The notes under the pieces are model-generated. The model was not told where the DNA came from and did not search any database. It worked only from the letters and a program-made list of their open reading frames with translations. From Actinomadura harenae (GTDB taxonomy: Bacteria > Actinomycetota > Actinomycetes > Streptosporangiales > Streptosporangiaceae), in contig NZ_RFFG01000021.1 of assembly GCF_003696215.1 (NCBI RefSeq), positions 44,079 to 108,078 of the forward strand: a stretch of DNA of 64,000 nucleotides, in the 5' to 3' direction. Below, one piece after another: positions 39,641 to 49,485 of the stretch. Within the stretch, counting starts at the first letter, position 1. Each line of letters starts with the position of its first letter. Both the position numbers and the translations under genes were made by a program.

Positions 39641-40312
39641 CTATCGGGTTTTGGTGGGGGAGGCCTCGACGAGGGCGTTGCGGGCGGCGTGGACGGCTAG
39701 TTGGACGCGGTTCTGGCAGCCGGTCTTGGTGAGGAGGCTGGCCAGGTGGGTTTTGACCGTGGTGACGCCCAGGTGGAGGCGGGCGGCGATTTCGGCGTTT
39801 GCCAGGCCCTCGGCGACGAGGGTCAAGACCTCGCGTTCGCGGTCGGTGAGGTCGGGGTTGGTGGTGTCGGGCTCGGTGGTGTGGGCGTCGCGGGCGGCGA
39901 CGGCTCGTTCGACCAGGCGGCGTAGGGCGCGGGGGCTGAACGGGGTGTCGCCTGCGGCGGCGCGTCGTACGGCGTCGAGGAGTTGGGCGGGTTCGACGTC
40001 CTTGGCGAGGAAGCCGCGGGCGCCCGCCGCGAGCGCGGGGTAGAGGTGGTCGTCGTCGTCGAAGGTGGTGAGGACGACGATGATGGTTCCCGGACGGTCC
40101 CGGAGGATGCGTTCGGTCGCGGCCGTGCCGTTCAACAGGGGCATGCGCAGGTCCATGAGGATCAGGTCGGGGGCCAGGCGTGCCGCCATCCGGACGGCCT
40201 CGTTGCCGTTGGCGGCCTCGCCGACCACCTCCAGGTCCGGTGCGGAGTCGCAGAGCATGCGCAGCCCGGATCGGACGAGGTGCTGATCGTCCACGATCAT
40301 CAGCCGGATCAC
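39641..40312 (-). CDS. NarL/LuxR-family response regulator
   Basis: 223 residues. Receiver domain with acidic pocket (MIVDDQHLVRSGLRML), phospho-acceptor Asp in LILMDLRMP (about 54) and Lys in GFLAKDVEP; C-terminal LuxR HTH (LTDREREVLTLVAEGLANAE, HLGVTTVKTHLASLL). GTG 40312 overlaps the stop of the kinase gene (GTGA), so the pair is made together. The neighbouring MMPL exporter is a plausible target. Confidence 0.95.
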   Translation of the reverse strand: MIRLMIVDDQHLVRSGLRMLCDSAPDLEVVGEAANGNEAVRMAARLAPDLILMDLRMPLLNGTAATERILRDRPGTIIVVLTTFDDDDHLYPALAAGARGFLAKDVEPAQLLDAVRRAAAGDTPFSPRALRRLVERAVAARDAHTTEPDTTNPDLTDREREVLTLVAEGLANAEIAARLHLGVTTVKTHLASLLTKTGCQNRVQLAVHAARNALVEASPTKTR

Positions 40313-41472
40313 GCGGCGCCTCCCGAGGGCAGGAGGGCCGCGAGGCGCCAGCCGCCGCTGGACGGTCCGACCGTCAGGGTCCCGCCGGCCAGTTCGACGC
40401 GTTCGCGCATTCCCGGGAGGCCGTGCCCGGCTCCCAGCGAGGACGTGCCGTCCGGCAGGTCGTTCTCCAGTTCCACGCGCACCGCTCCCTCTTCGTCCGC
40501 CGCGACCTCCAGCCGGACGGCCGCGCCCGGACCGGCGTGCTTCACCACGTTCGTCATCCCCTCCTGGACGAGCCGCAGCACGGTCAGCGCCCGCACCGCG
40601 TCGAGTCGCGTCAGATCCGCGCCGACCTCGGCGTCCACCTTCACCCCGGCCCGTTCTGTGCTGTCGACGACCCCGGCGAGTGTGGCGGGCAGGTCGCCGG
40701 GGTCGGTCATCATCGCTCCGAGATCGCGCCCGGGGTCGGCGCGCAGTGCGGCGAGCAGGCGGCGCAGGTCCGCGAGCGCGGTGGCGGCGCTTCCGTGCAC
40801 GTCGTCCAGCACCTCCCCGATCCGGGAGTCCCCGTTCTGCTTGGGCGCGTCGGAGAACACGTGGCGGGCGACGCCGACGCGCAGGACGATCGAGGCCATG
40901 TGGTGCGCGACGATGTCGTGGAGCTCGCGGGCGATGGCGGTGCGTTCGGCCATCCGGGTGGCCTGCTCGGCCAGTTCGCGCCGCCGTTCGGCCTCGGCCG
41001 CCCGTTCGCGCGCCGCCTTCGCCTCGTTCTCCACCGAGCGCAGGTAGGCGGCCAGCAGCACCGGGAGCGCGAGCATGACCGTGCCCTTGTAGGCGAGCGA
41101 GGCCATGTCCTGCGCGGCTTCCCCGGCCCACATGGCCGTGTATCCGGCGGCGAGGGCGGTGAGCGCCAGCGCGGCCTCCCGCCGGTCGTGCCGCAGGGTC
41201 ACCTCGAACACCGCGATGCTCGCCGCGACCTTCTCCACGATCGGTGTGCCCGACCCGTACCGGGCGGCGAGGACCAGCAGGACGGGCTGGACGAACGCCG
41301 CCGCGAGCGGCCATCGGACGGCGGCGACGAGCACGCCCAGGGACGCGGACGCGATCGTCCACTCCTCCAGGGCGTGCGGAGTGCCGGGCCTGCGCATCAG
41401 CACCAGGTAGCCGACCGCGCAGGCCACCACCATCACGCGCGCGACTCGCGCCCGTCCCCATGTCCCGGCCAC
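40309..41472 (-). CDS. HisKA_3-type sensor histidine kinase
   Basis: 387 residues with five or six membrane segments in the first 150, a coiled linker, the dimerisation/phospho-acceptor motif ARELHDIVAHHMASIV (His near 207) and an HATPase_c domain (GMTNVVKHAGPGAAVRLEVA; GHGLPGMRERVELAGG). No large extracellular sensor domain, so it likely senses membrane state or a drug within the membrane. It is divergent from the MMPL gene across 152 bases, the layout of kinases that control exporters. Confidence 0.94.
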   Translation of the reverse strand: MAGTWGRARVARVMVVACAVGYLVLMRRPGTPHALEEWTIASASLGVLVAAVRWPLAAAFVQPVLLVLAARYGSGTPIVEKVAASIAVFEVTLRHDRREAALALTALAAGYTAMWAGEAAQDMASLAYKGTVMLALPVLLAAYLRSVENEAKAARERAAEAERRRELAEQATRMAERTAIARELHDIVAHHMASIVLRVGVARHVFSDAPKQNGDSRIGEVLDDVHGSAATALADLRRLLAALRADPGRDLGAMMTDPGDLPATLAGVVDSTERAGVKVDAEVGADLTRLDAVRALTVLRLVQEGMTNVVKHAGPGAAVRLEVAADEEGAVRVELENDLPDGTSSLGAGHGLPGMRERVELAGGTLTVGPSSGGWRLAALLPSGGAA

Positions 41473-41624
41473 GGAACGAGCCTAAACCGGACGGACCGGG
41501 CACGTGCTCCTCCCCGTGGACGACCCCGCCTCCTTCACCTGGCCGTCCGGGCGGGCCGTTCGGGCGCGGGGACGGGCCCGCCGGGGGAGGTGTGCGGCCG
41601 GGGCGCGTCGCGACTCTGGCGGGC

Positions 41625-43766
41625 ATGAACGAGCAGAGGTTGTTCGCCGCGCTGGGCCGGTTCGTGGCCCGGCGGCGGCGCTGGGTGGTGATCGCGGCGG
41701 TGGCGTTCGCGGTGTTCGCCGGGGTGTGGGGGACGGGCGTGTTCGGGTCGCTGACGGGCGGCGCGGGCTTCGACGATCCGAAGAGCGATTCGGTGGCCGC
41801 CGACCGGATCCTGGCCGGGCCGCTGGGACGGCACGCGCCCGACGTGGTCGTCCTGTACGACACGGGAGCGCGCGGCGTGGACGACCCGTCCGTCGCCGCG
41901 TCCATTCGCAAGGCCGTGGACGCGGTGCCGCGCACCGGCGTCGCCGAGATCCGGACGTTCTGGGACACCGGCGATCCCGCGTTCGTGTCCCGCGACCGGC
42001 ACGCGACGTACGTGACCGTGCGGTTCGCGTCCAGCGACGACCACGAGCGCGTCAAGGCGCTGAAGAAGATCGAGCCGGCGTTCGCCGTGCCGGGGACGAA
42101 GGTCCGGTTCGGCGGTGTGACGGCGATGACCGAGCAGGTCAACGCCCGCGCGGGACGGGACGTGGCGCGGGCGGAGAGTGTGTCGATGCCGCTGCTGACC
42201 GTCCTGCTGGTCGTGGTGTTCGGGAGCCTGGTCGCGGCGTCGCTGCCGCTGGCGGTCGGGGTGGTCGTCGCGCTCGGCTCGTTCGCGGCCCTGCGCGTGG
42301 TCACGCTCGTCACGGACGTGTCGACGTTCTCGGTGAACGTGGTCACGATCCTCGGGCTCGGCCTGGCGATCGACTACGGGCTGCTGATGGTCACCCGGTT
42401 CCGGGACGAGCTGCGTGAGGACGGCGCCGACCTGGACGGCGCGGTCGCCCGGACGGTCGCGACGGCCGGGCGGACGGTGGCGGTGTCCGGGCTGCTCGTC
42501 GCGGTCTCGTTCGCCGGGCTGACGGTGTTCCCGTCCCGATTCCTCAGCTCGATGGGGTACGCGGGCGCGGCCGTCGTGGCGTTCGCGGTCGCCGGTTCGC
42601 TCACGCTGCTGCCCGCGCTGCTGCGCTTCGCCGGGCACCGGGTGAACGCGCTGCGCGTCCCGCTGCCGCGCCTGCGGAACCCGGGCGAACGCTGGTACCG
42701 GACGGCCCACCTGGTCATGCGCAGGCCGCTGCTCAGCACGATCGGGCTGGTCGCGGTGCTGCTGGCGCTGGGCGCGCCGTTCCTCGGCGTGAACTGGGCG
42801 CGGCCGGGCGACTGGGTGCTGCCGTCCGGCGCGGACGCCCGGGTCGTCACGCGTGAGCTCGGGAGCCGTTTCGCCGCCGACCCCGCCAAGCAGATCACGG
42901 CCGTGGTCGAGGGCGCCGCCGACCGTCCCGCGCTCGACGCCTACGCCCGCCGTCTGGCGGACGTCCCGGGCGTGCGCGGCGCGGCCGTCACCGGGACGTC
43001 CGGGGACCAGGCGCGGATCTCCCTCGGCTACGCCTTCGACCCGATGTCCCGGCAGGCCGTCCGGACGGTGAACGACCTGCGCGCGACCTCGCCCCCGCCC
43101 CACACCCGGGCGCTGTTCACCGGCATGCCCGCGTCCCGTGTCGACATCGTCCACATGATCGGCGTCCGGGTGCCGTGGATGCTGGCGTTCGTCGCGCTCG
43201 TGACGTTCGCGGTGCTGTTCGGGGCGTTCGGGTCGGTCGTCCTGCCGGTGAAGGCGCTGCTGCTGAACCTGCTGTCGCTGTCGGCCGCGTTCGGCGCGAT
43301 CAAGCTGGTCTTCCAGGACGGGTGGCTCTCCGGCGTCCTCGGGTTCACGCCGGTCGGGGCCGTGGACGCCGACTTCCCGGTACTGATCGTCGCGATCGCG
43401 TTCGGTCTCGCCGTCGACTACGAGGTGTTCCTGCTCGCGCGGATCCGCGAGGAGCGCGCCCGGACCACCGACCCGGCCGAGGCGATCGCGTCGGCCGTCC
43501 GCCGGACCTCCACGGTGATCACCAGCGCGGCGCTGCTGATGGTCGTGGTGGTCGCCGGGTTCCTGGCGTCCGGGATCGTGTTCATGCAGGTCATCGGGGT
43601 CGGGTTGATCCTGGCCGTGATCGTGGACGCGACCGTCGTGCGCGGCCTGCTGGTGCCCGCCGTGATGCGCCTGCTGGGGGAGTGGGCGTGGTGGGCGCCG
43701 GGACGCCGCGCGCCGCGCGCACCAGCGCGGCCGGCCCTCCCGGAGCGTCCGCCGGTCCGGCCGTGA
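41625..43766 (+). CDS. MMPL/RND-family membrane transporter
   Basis: 713 residues, twelve membrane segments in two halves, each with a periplasmic loop. Signatures: GFDDPKSDSVAADRIL after the first helix, GLGLAIDYGLLMVTRFRDEL in the first half and IAFGLAVDYEVFLLARIREE in the second, with the proton-relay Asp in each. Members export lipids or drugs; the substrate is unknown. ATG 41625 has only a weak ribosome site. Its 3' end overlaps the convergent MauE-type gene by 176 bases. Confidence 0.93.
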   Translation: MNEQRLFAALGRFVARRRRWVVIAAVAFAVFAGVWGTGVFGSLTGGAGFDDPKSDSVAADRILAGPLGRHAPDVVVLYDTGARGVDDPSVAASIRKAVDAVPRTGVAEIRTFWDTGDPAFVSRDRHATYVTVRFASSDDHERVKALKKIEPAFAVPGTKVRFGGVTAMTEQVNARAGRDVARAESVSMPLLTVLLVVVFGSLVAASLPLAVGVVVALGSFAALRVVTLVTDVSTFSVNVVTILGLGLAIDYGLLMVTRFRDELREDGADLDGAVARTVATAGRTVAVSGLLVAVSFAGLTVFPSRFLSSMGYAGAAVVAFAVAGSLTLLPALLRFAGHRVNALRVPLPRLRNPGERWYRTAHLVMRRPLLSTIGLVAVLLALGAPFLGVNWARPGDWVLPSGADARVVTRELGSRFAADPAKQITAVVEGAADRPALDAYARRLADVPGVRGAAVTGTSGDQARISLGYAFDPMSRQAVRTVNDLRATSPPPHTRALFTGMPASRVDIVHMIGVRVPWMLAFVALVTFAVLFGAFGSVVLPVKALLLNLLSLSAAFGAIKLVFQDGWLSGVLGFTPVGAVDADFPVLIVAIAFGLAVDYEVFLLARIREERARTTDPAEAIASAVRRTSTVITSAALLMVVVVAGFLASGIVFMQVIGVGLILAVIVDATVVRGLLVPAVMRLLGEWAWWAPGRRAPRAPARPALPERPPVRP

Positions 43767-44577
43767 CGACGGTCCCGGACGCGTCGGCGAGCACGGCGTA
43801 GGGCGGCCACGGCACGCCGTTCGCGTCGAAGACGTCCGGGTCGACGACCACGGGGAGGCCGCCGCGCCGCAACGCGGCGGCCTCCCCGAACGAGGTCACC
43901 ACCACGACACTGACGTCCCTGGACGCCTCGACGAACGCGGGCAGGACGTCCAGGCACGTCCCGCAGGTGGGCGCGACCAGCGCGAACAGCGTCGGCTCGC
44001 GCCGCGCCGCGACCTCGCCCGCCAGGACGAACGGGTCCCCGGCCCGTGGCCCGCGCGCGGTCTCCGGCGCGGCGGGCGCCTCCACGGGCACCGGCCCCGG
44101 ACGCAGCACCAGCCCCAGCCCGGCGATGACCAGCAGATACCCGGCGGCCAGCGGAAGCCCGGAAACCGGCATGCCGGGCGCGAACGCCGCCATGACCGAC
44201 AGGACGAGCATCGCGCCCGCGCGGGCCAGGCTCACCGGCCCGACCAGCGTCGTCCGCCCGGGACGGCCGAAACAGCCGCAGTCCACCCGCAGCCCGCGCC
44301 GCAGCACGGAGACCTGCGCGAACAGCAGGACGAGGAACAGCAGCCCCGAGCAGAAGGCCCCGATGTGCCGCGTCCCGGGCGGGACGAGCAGCCCCGCCAC
44401 CACGAGCTCGGCGAGGAGAGCCGCCCACGCGGCGGGCTGCGCCAGCCCGGACGGCACCAGCCGGTACCCGGCGACGGCCCGCGCGAAACCACCCGGATCA
44501 CGCAGCTTGCCGAGTGCCGCGACCATCAGCACCGCCACCAGCGCCGGACCTGCCGCGCCGAGGACGATCGCGCCCAT
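43591..44577 (-). CDS. MauE/DoxX-like membrane protein fused to a thioredoxin-like domain
   Basis: 328 residues. Residues 1-165 form the four-helix MauE/DoxX membrane module (LGKLRDPGGFARAVAGYRLV; VDCGCFG); residues about 200-300 form a TlpA-like thioredoxin fold with the redox pair CGTC (LVAPTCGTCLDVLPAFVEAS). It probably passes electrons to or from extracytoplasmic thiols. The last 60 or so codons (Pro/Arg-rich) lie antisense to the MMPL gene and may be a read-through tail rather than a folded part. ATG 44577 faces the uvrA gene across 67 bases. Confidence 0.82.
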   Translation of the reverse strand: MGAIVLGAAGPALVAVLMVAALGKLRDPGGFARAVAGYRLVPSGLAQPAAWAALLAELVVAGLLVPPGTRHIGAFCSGLLFLVLLFAQVSVLRRGLRVDCGCFGRPGRTTLVGPVSLARAGAMLVLSVMAAFAPGMPVSGLPLAAGYLLVIAGLGLVLRPGPVPVEAPAAPETARGPRAGDPFVLAGEVAARREPTLFALVAPTCGTCLDVLPAFVEASRDVSVVVVTSFGEAAALRRGGLPVVVDPDVFDANGVPWPPYAVLADASGTVVTAGPADAPGGPAALVRAARGVPAPTTPTPPAGASRRAPAGRARRSRPRSRPGSTRPR

Positions 44578-44644
44578 CCCTCCCACCCCCTTCGGAACGG
44601 GCCATGCTAATCGAGCCCCACCGGCCTGCCGTAATGTGAGGATC

Positions 44645-47053
44645 ATGGACTCACGGGGGGAATCCGAGCCCATCGACCCGGCCGCACCGGAAGGCGCCGC
44701 GGATCCGTTCGTCCGGGTCCGGGGCGCGCGGGAGCACAACCTACGGAACGTGGACGTGGCCGTCCCGCGCGACGCGCTCGTGGTGTTCACCGGCGTGTCC
44801 GGATCGGGCAAGTCGTCCCTGGCGTTCGGGACGCTGTACGCCGAGGCGCAGCGCCGCTACCTGGAGTCGGTCGCCCCCTACGCGCGGCGGCTGCTGCACC
44901 AGGTCGGCGCCCCCGACGTGGACGAGATCAGCGGGCTGCCCCCGGCGGTCGCGCTCGGCCAGCGCCGCTCGAACCCGTCGTCCCGGTCGTCGGTCGGGAC
45001 GGTCACGGCGGTGTCGAACTCGCTGCGCATGCTCCTGTCCCGCGCGGGCGACTACCCCGAGGGCGCCGCCCGCCTGGACTCCGACGCGTTCTCGCCGAAC
45101 ACTCCGGTGGGGGCCTGCCCGAACTGCCACGGCCTCGGCGAGGTCCACGACGTGACCGAGGCGTCCCTGGTCCCGGACGCGTCGCTGTCGATCAGGGAGG
45201 GGGCCGTCGCGTCCTGGCCGGGCGGCTGGATGGGCAAGAACCTCCGCGAGATCCTCGAAGAACTCGGCGTCGACGTCGACAGGCCCTGGCGCGAGCTGCC
45301 CCGGGACCGCCGCGACTGGATCCTGTTCACCGACGAGCAGCCCGTCGTGACCGTCCACCCGGTGCGCGAGGCCCACCGCACGCAGGGCACCTACCAGGGC
45401 ACCTTCCACAGCGCCAAGCGGCTCGTGCTGCGCGCGTACGCCGAGTCGAAGAGCGAGAAGCGCCGCCAGAAGGCGGAGACCTTCATGACCAGCGCGATCT
45501 GCCCGGTCTGCCACGGCAAGCGGCTGCGGCCCGAGGCGCTCGCCGTCACCTTCGCCGGACGCGACGTCGCCGACCTGGCCGCGCTGCCGCTCATCGACCT
45601 GGCCGCCGTCCTGCGCCCGCATGCGCGCGGGACGGGCCCGGCCGCCGTGCTGTCCCGCGACCTCATCGAACGCGTCGAGGTGCTGACCGAGCTCGGCCTC
45701 GGCTACCTCGGCACCGACCGGGCCAGCACGACCCTGTCGGCGGGCGAGCTGCAGCGGCTGCGGATGGCGACGCAGCTCCGCTCCGGGCTGTTCGGCGTCG
45801 TCTACGTCCTGGACGAGCCGTCCGCGGGCCTGCACCCGGCCGACACCGAAGCGCTGATGGCCAGCCTGCAACGGCTGAGAACAGCGGGGAACAGCCTGTT
45901 CGTCATCGAGCACGACCTGTCGGTGGTGCACCGCGCCGACTGGATCGTCGACGTCGGGCCCGGCGCGGGCGTCCACGGCGGGGAGGTCCTGTACAGCGGC
46001 CCGGTGGACGCCCTGCGCGACGTCCCCGCGTCGGTGACGCGCCGCTACCTGTTCGGCGAGGCCGGGCGCCCGGAGTACGCGCCGCGTGAGCCGTCCGGAT
46101 GGCTGAAGCTGCGCGGCGTCTCCCGCCACAACCTGCGCGACCTCGACGTGGACGTCCCGATGGGCGTGTTCACCGCGATCACCGGCGTGTCCGGGTCCGG
46201 CAAGTCCAGCCTGCTCGACGCCATCGCTGACGCCCCCACCGACGGTGAAGGACGCGTCGTCCGCGTCGACCAGAAGCCCATCGGGCGCACCCCGCGTTCC
46301 AACCTCGCGACGTACACGGGTCTGTTCGACGCCGTCCGCAAGGTGTTCGCCGAGACCGGCGAGGCCAGGGCGCGCGGCTACGACGCCGGGCGGTTCTCGT
46401 TCAACGTCGCCGGAGGCCGCTGCGAGAACTGCCAGGGCGAGGGCTACGTCTCCGTCGAGCTGCTGTTCCTGCCGAGCACCTACGCGCCGTGCCCGGTGTG
46501 CGGCGGAGCCCGCTACAACCCCGAGACCCTGCAGGTCACCTACCGGGACGTGAACATCGCGCAGGTCCTCAACATGACCGTGGACGACGCCGCCGAGTTC
46601 CTCGCCGACGTCCGCCCGGCGGCGCGGTCCCTCCGGACGCTGCGGGAGGTCGGCCTCGGCTACCTGAGGCTCGGCCAGCCCGCCACGGAACTGTCCGGCG
46701 GCGAGGCGCAACGCGTGAAACTGGCGTCCGAGCTCCAGCGGGCCCGCCACGGCGGCACCCTCTACGTCCTGGACGAGCCGAGCACCGGCCTGCACCCCGC
46801 CGACACCGAGGTCCTGGTCGGGCAGCTGCGGGCGCTCGTCGGCGAGGGCGCGACCGTCGTGGTCGTCGAGCACGACATGGACGTCGTCGCGACCGCCGAC
46901 CACGTCATCGACCTCGGCCCGGGAGGCGGAGCGGCCGGCGGACGCGTCATCGCGCAGGGCGCCCCCGCCGACGTCGCCGCCTCCTCCGGCCGCACCGCGC
47001 CCTACCTCAGGACGGCCCTGAGTGGCGGCGGCCGCGCAGGTCAGGCGTCGTAG
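44645..47053 (+). CDS. UvrA paralogue (excinuclease ABC subunit A-like)
   Basis: 802 residues against about 950 for housekeeping UvrA. Two ABC ATPase halves are complete: GVSGSGKSS near 50 and 513, signature regions LSAGELQRLRMA and LSGGEAQRVKLA, and two zinc modules (CPNCHGLG; CENCQGEGY with CPVCGGARY). The UvrB-binding and DNA-insertion regions appear reduced, as in UvrA2/DrrC-like proteins that protect producers from intercalating drugs. Role here unknown; it could be a second damage-recognition protein. Divergent from the MauE-type gene. Confidence 0.9.
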   Translation: MDSRGESEPIDPAAPEGAADPFVRVRGAREHNLRNVDVAVPRDALVVFTGVSGSGKSSLAFGTLYAEAQRRYLESVAPYARRLLHQVGAPDVDEISGLPPAVALGQRRSNPSSRSSVGTVTAVSNSLRMLLSRAGDYPEGAARLDSDAFSPNTPVGACPNCHGLGEVHDVTEASLVPDASLSIREGAVASWPGGWMGKNLREILEELGVDVDRPWRELPRDRRDWILFTDEQPVVTVHPVREAHRTQGTYQGTFHSAKRLVLRAYAESKSEKRRQKAETFMTSAICPVCHGKRLRPEALAVTFAGRDVADLAALPLIDLAAVLRPHARGTGPAAVLSRDLIERVEVLTELGLGYLGTDRASTTLSAGELQRLRMATQLRSGLFGVVYVLDEPSAGLHPADTEALMASLQRLRTAGNSLFVIEHDLSVVHRADWIVDVGPGAGVHGGEVLYSGPVDALRDVPASVTRRYLFGEAGRPEYAPREPSGWLKLRGVSRHNLRDLDVDVPMGVFTAITGVSGSGKSSLLDAIADAPTDGEGRVVRVDQKPIGRTPRSNLATYTGLFDAVRKVFAETGEARARGYDAGRFSFNVAGGRCENCQGEGYVSVELLFLPSTYAPCPVCGGARYNPETLQVTYRDVNIAQVLNMTVDDAAEFLADVRPAARSLRTLREVGLGYLRLGQPATELSGGEAQRVKLASELQRARHGGTLYVLDEPSTGLHPADTEVLVGQLRALVGEGATVVVVEHDMDVVATADHVIDLGPGGGAAGGRVIAQGAPADVAASSGRTAPYLRTALSGGGRAGQAS

Positions 47054-48132
47054 TCGACCGACAGCTCGTCGGTCTCCGGGAGGGACTGGCAGGTCAGCAC
47101 GTACCCGGCGTCGACCTCGCCCGGCTCGAGCGCGAAGTTGCGCCGCATGTGCACCGACCCGGACGTCACCTTCGCCCGGCACGTCCCGCAGACGCCGCCC
47201 TTGCACGCGAACGGCAGGTCCGGCCGGACGCGCTGCGCCGACTCCAGGACGGTCCGGTCGCGGGGGAGCGCCGCCGTCGTCGACCGGCCGTCCAGCGTGA
47301 TCGTGACCCGGCTGACCGGGCCCTGCGGCGCCGCGTCCTCGTGCCGCAATGGCTCGACCGGCTCGTCCTCGGCGAAGAACAGCTCCCGGTGGACGCGCCC
47401 GGCGGGCACCCCGAGGCCGTCCAGGACGCGCCGGGCGTCCTCGACCATCCCGATCGGCCCGCACAGCCACCAGTGCGACGCGTCCCGCAGGTCCAGGCCG
47501 TCGACGAGCGCGGCGAACCGCCCGGCGTCGATGCGCCCGGACAGCAGTTCGGCCTCGCGCGGCTCCCAGGACAGGACGTGCGCGAGGTGGAATCGCGCGG
47601 GGTACAGGTCCTTCAGGTCGGCGAGGTCCTCGGTGAACATCACCGTGTCGGTGCGGCGGTTGCCGTACAGCAGCGTGACGCGCGTGTCCGGATGCGCGGC
47701 CAGCGCGGACGCCGCGATCGACAGCATCGGCGTCACCCCCGACCCGGCCGCGACCAGCACGTGGTGGGCGGGCTCGCCGAGGTCCGGGGTGAAGGTGCCC
47801 GTGGGGCCCATCACCTCGACCTCGTCGCCCGCGCGCGCCTCGTTGACCAGCCACGACGAGAACAGCCCGCCCGGCACCTCGCGGACGCCGATCCGCGGCG
47901 GGGACCCGGCGGGCGCGCAGATCGAGTACGAGCGGCGCTCGTCCCGGCCGTCCTCGATCCGGCGCAGCGTCAGCGCCTGCCCCGGCAGGAACGCGAACTC
48001 CGCGGCCAGCTCCGGCGGCACGTCGAAGGTGACGGCCACCGCGTCCGCGCAGAGCCGCTCGACGTCCGCGACGCGCAGCCGGTGGAACGTCCGGCGGCGG
48101 CGGACGGGGGCGGTGGTCGCCGAAACGGTCAC
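47041..48132 (-). CDS. paaE: Phenylacetyl-CoA epoxidase reductase subunit PaaE
   Basis: 363 residues: FAD-binding and NADPH-binding ferredoxin-reductase domains (RRSYSICAPAG; LVAAGSGVTPMLSI; WWLCGPIGMVEDARRVL) and a C-terminal plant-type [2Fe-2S] ferredoxin (FACKGGVCGTCRAKV). It feeds electrons to the diiron PaaA. Last gene of the operon; GTG 48132 follows AAGGAG. Its end overlaps the uvrA-like gene by 13 bases, tail to tail. Confidence 0.95.
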   Translation of the reverse strand: MTVSATTAPVRRRRTFHRLRVADVERLCADAVAVTFDVPPELAAEFAFLPGQALTLRRIEDGRDERRSYSICAPAGSPPRIGVREVPGGLFSSWLVNEARAGDEVEVMGPTGTFTPDLGEPAHHVLVAAGSGVTPMLSIAASALAAHPDTRVTLLYGNRRTDTVMFTEDLADLKDLYPARFHLAHVLSWEPREAELLSGRIDAGRFAALVDGLDLRDASHWWLCGPIGMVEDARRVLDGLGVPAGRVHRELFFAEDEPVEPLRHEDAAPQGPVSRVTITLDGRSTTAALPRDRTVLESAQRVRPDLPFACKGGVCGTCRAKVTSGSVHMRRNFALEPGEVDAGYVLTCQSLPETDELSVDYDA

Positions 48133-48133
48133 G

Positions 48134-48616
48134 CTAGATCTCCTTGACCTGCTCGAACGGCTCGGAACAGGCCCGGCAGCGCCACAGCGCCTTGCACGCC
48201 GTGGACGAGAACCGGGACGTCTCCTCGGTGTCGCGGGACCCGCAGCGCGGGCACGGCACCGCCCGCCGGACACCCCCCAGCGTCAGCGGCACCGGCCCGC
48301 GCGGGGCCTCTCCAGGCGGCGCGACCCCGTACTCGGCCAGCTTCCGCCGGCCCTCCCCGGTGATCCAGTCGGACGTCCACGGCGGGGAGAGGACGGTCGT
48401 GACCCGCACGTCCGCGTAGCCCGCCGCGTGTAGCGACCGGACCACGTCGGCGCGCATCTCGGCCATCGCCGGGCAGCCGCTGTAGGTCGGCGTCAGCGCG
48501 ACCGTGACCGAGCCGTCCGCGGCCTCCGCGACGTCCCGCAGGACGCCGAGGTCCGCCAGCGTCAGCATCGGCAGCTCCGGGTCGGCGACCCGCTCCGCGA
48601 TCTCGCGTGCGCTCAT
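48134..48616 (-). CDS. paaD: PaaD, Fe-S assembly protein of the phenylacetyl-CoA epoxidase
   Basis: 160 residues: an N-terminal MIP18/DUF59 domain (VADPELPMLTLADLGVLRDV; TPTYSGCPAMAEMRADV) and a C-terminal zinc finger (CPRCGSRDTE, CRACSEPFEQV). Needed to mature the epoxidase. ATG 48616 with GGGAGG is used. Sixteen bases after paaC. Confidence 0.95.
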   Translation of the reverse strand: MSAREIAERVADPELPMLTLADLGVLRDVAEAADGSVTVALTPTYSGCPAMAEMRADVVRSLHAAGYADVRVTTVLSPPWTSDWITGEGRRKLAEYGVAPPGEAPRGPVPLTLGGVRRAVPCPRCGSRDTEETSRFSSTACKALWRCRACSEPFEQVKEI

Positions 48617-48632
48617 CTCGATCCTCCCCACC

Positions 48633-49475
48633 TCACCATCGGGCTCCGGGGAGGGCGCGCGCGACGCTCTGCATCTCGAACAGCAGCGGCGCCAGGCACG
48701 GCGTGTGCACCCCGGCGCGGCCCTCGCCGTCCATCCGCTCGAACTCCGGCACCGTCAGCGTCGCCGCCTCCGCCACCTGAGCCAGGACGGCCCCGACCTC
48801 GTCCCGGACGTCCTGCCCGGACGGCGTGGCCCGGAGCAGCTCGTCGACGTACGGTGCGATCGTGTCCAGGCCCTCTTGCATGCGGCGGTGCGACTCGTCC
48901 GTGCCGTCCCCGAGCCGGACGACCCACTCGGCCGCGTACTGCCGGTGGTAGGTCAGCTCCTTGACGCCCTTCGCCGCGACGGCCCGCAGCACCGGGTCCG
49001 GATGCCCGGCGGCGAGCCGCTCGAACACCGCCAGCCGGTGCGCGGAGAACACCAGCAGCCGCGCCATCGAGAACGCGAAGTCGCCGTTCGGCAGCTCCAC
49101 GAGCCGGACGTTGCGGAACTCCTCGGTCTCGCGCTGGTAGGCCAGGTCGTCCTCGGTGCGGCCGGTGCCGTCCACCTGGCCGACGCGGGTCAGCAGCATG
49201 CGCGCCTGGCCGAGCAGGTCCAGGCCGATGTTGGCGAGCGCGACCTCCTCCTCCAGCTCGGGCGCGCGCGTGCACCACTCCGCGAGCCGCTGCGACGCGA
49301 TCAGCGCGTCGTCCCCGAGACCGAGGCACAGCGCGGCCAGACCCGCGGGGTCCACGCCGTCGGGGACGGTCGTGTCCACGCCGTGCAGCGGGTCCTGGAA
49401 GCCCGTGCCGAACGCCCAGCGGGAGTCGTCCTGCTCCTGCGCCAGCGACAGGTACACGTGATCGTCTTCGCGCAT
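48633..49475 (-). CDS. paaC: PaaC, structural subunit of the phenylacetyl-CoA epoxidase
   Basis: 280 residues, ferritin-like helix bundle (LANIGLDLLGQARMLLTRVG; KELTYHRQYAAEWVVRLGDG). It partners PaaA in the catalytic subcomplex without being the catalytic site. Gap of ten bases to paaB. Confidence 0.95.
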   Translation of the reverse strand: MREDDHVYLSLAQEQDDSRWAFGTGFQDPLHGVDTTVPDGVDPAGLAALCLGLGDDALIASQRLAEWCTRAPELEEEVALANIGLDLLGQARMLLTRVGQVDGTGRTEDDLAYQRETEEFRNVRLVELPNGDFAFSMARLLVFSAHRLAVFERLAAGHPDPVLRAVAAKGVKELTYHRQYAAEWVVRLGDGTDESHRRMQEGLDTIAPYVDELLRATPSGQDVRDEVGAVLAQVAEAATLTVPEFERMDGEGRAGVHTPCLAPLLFEMQSVARALPGARW

Positions 49476-49485
49476 CGTCGCCTCC

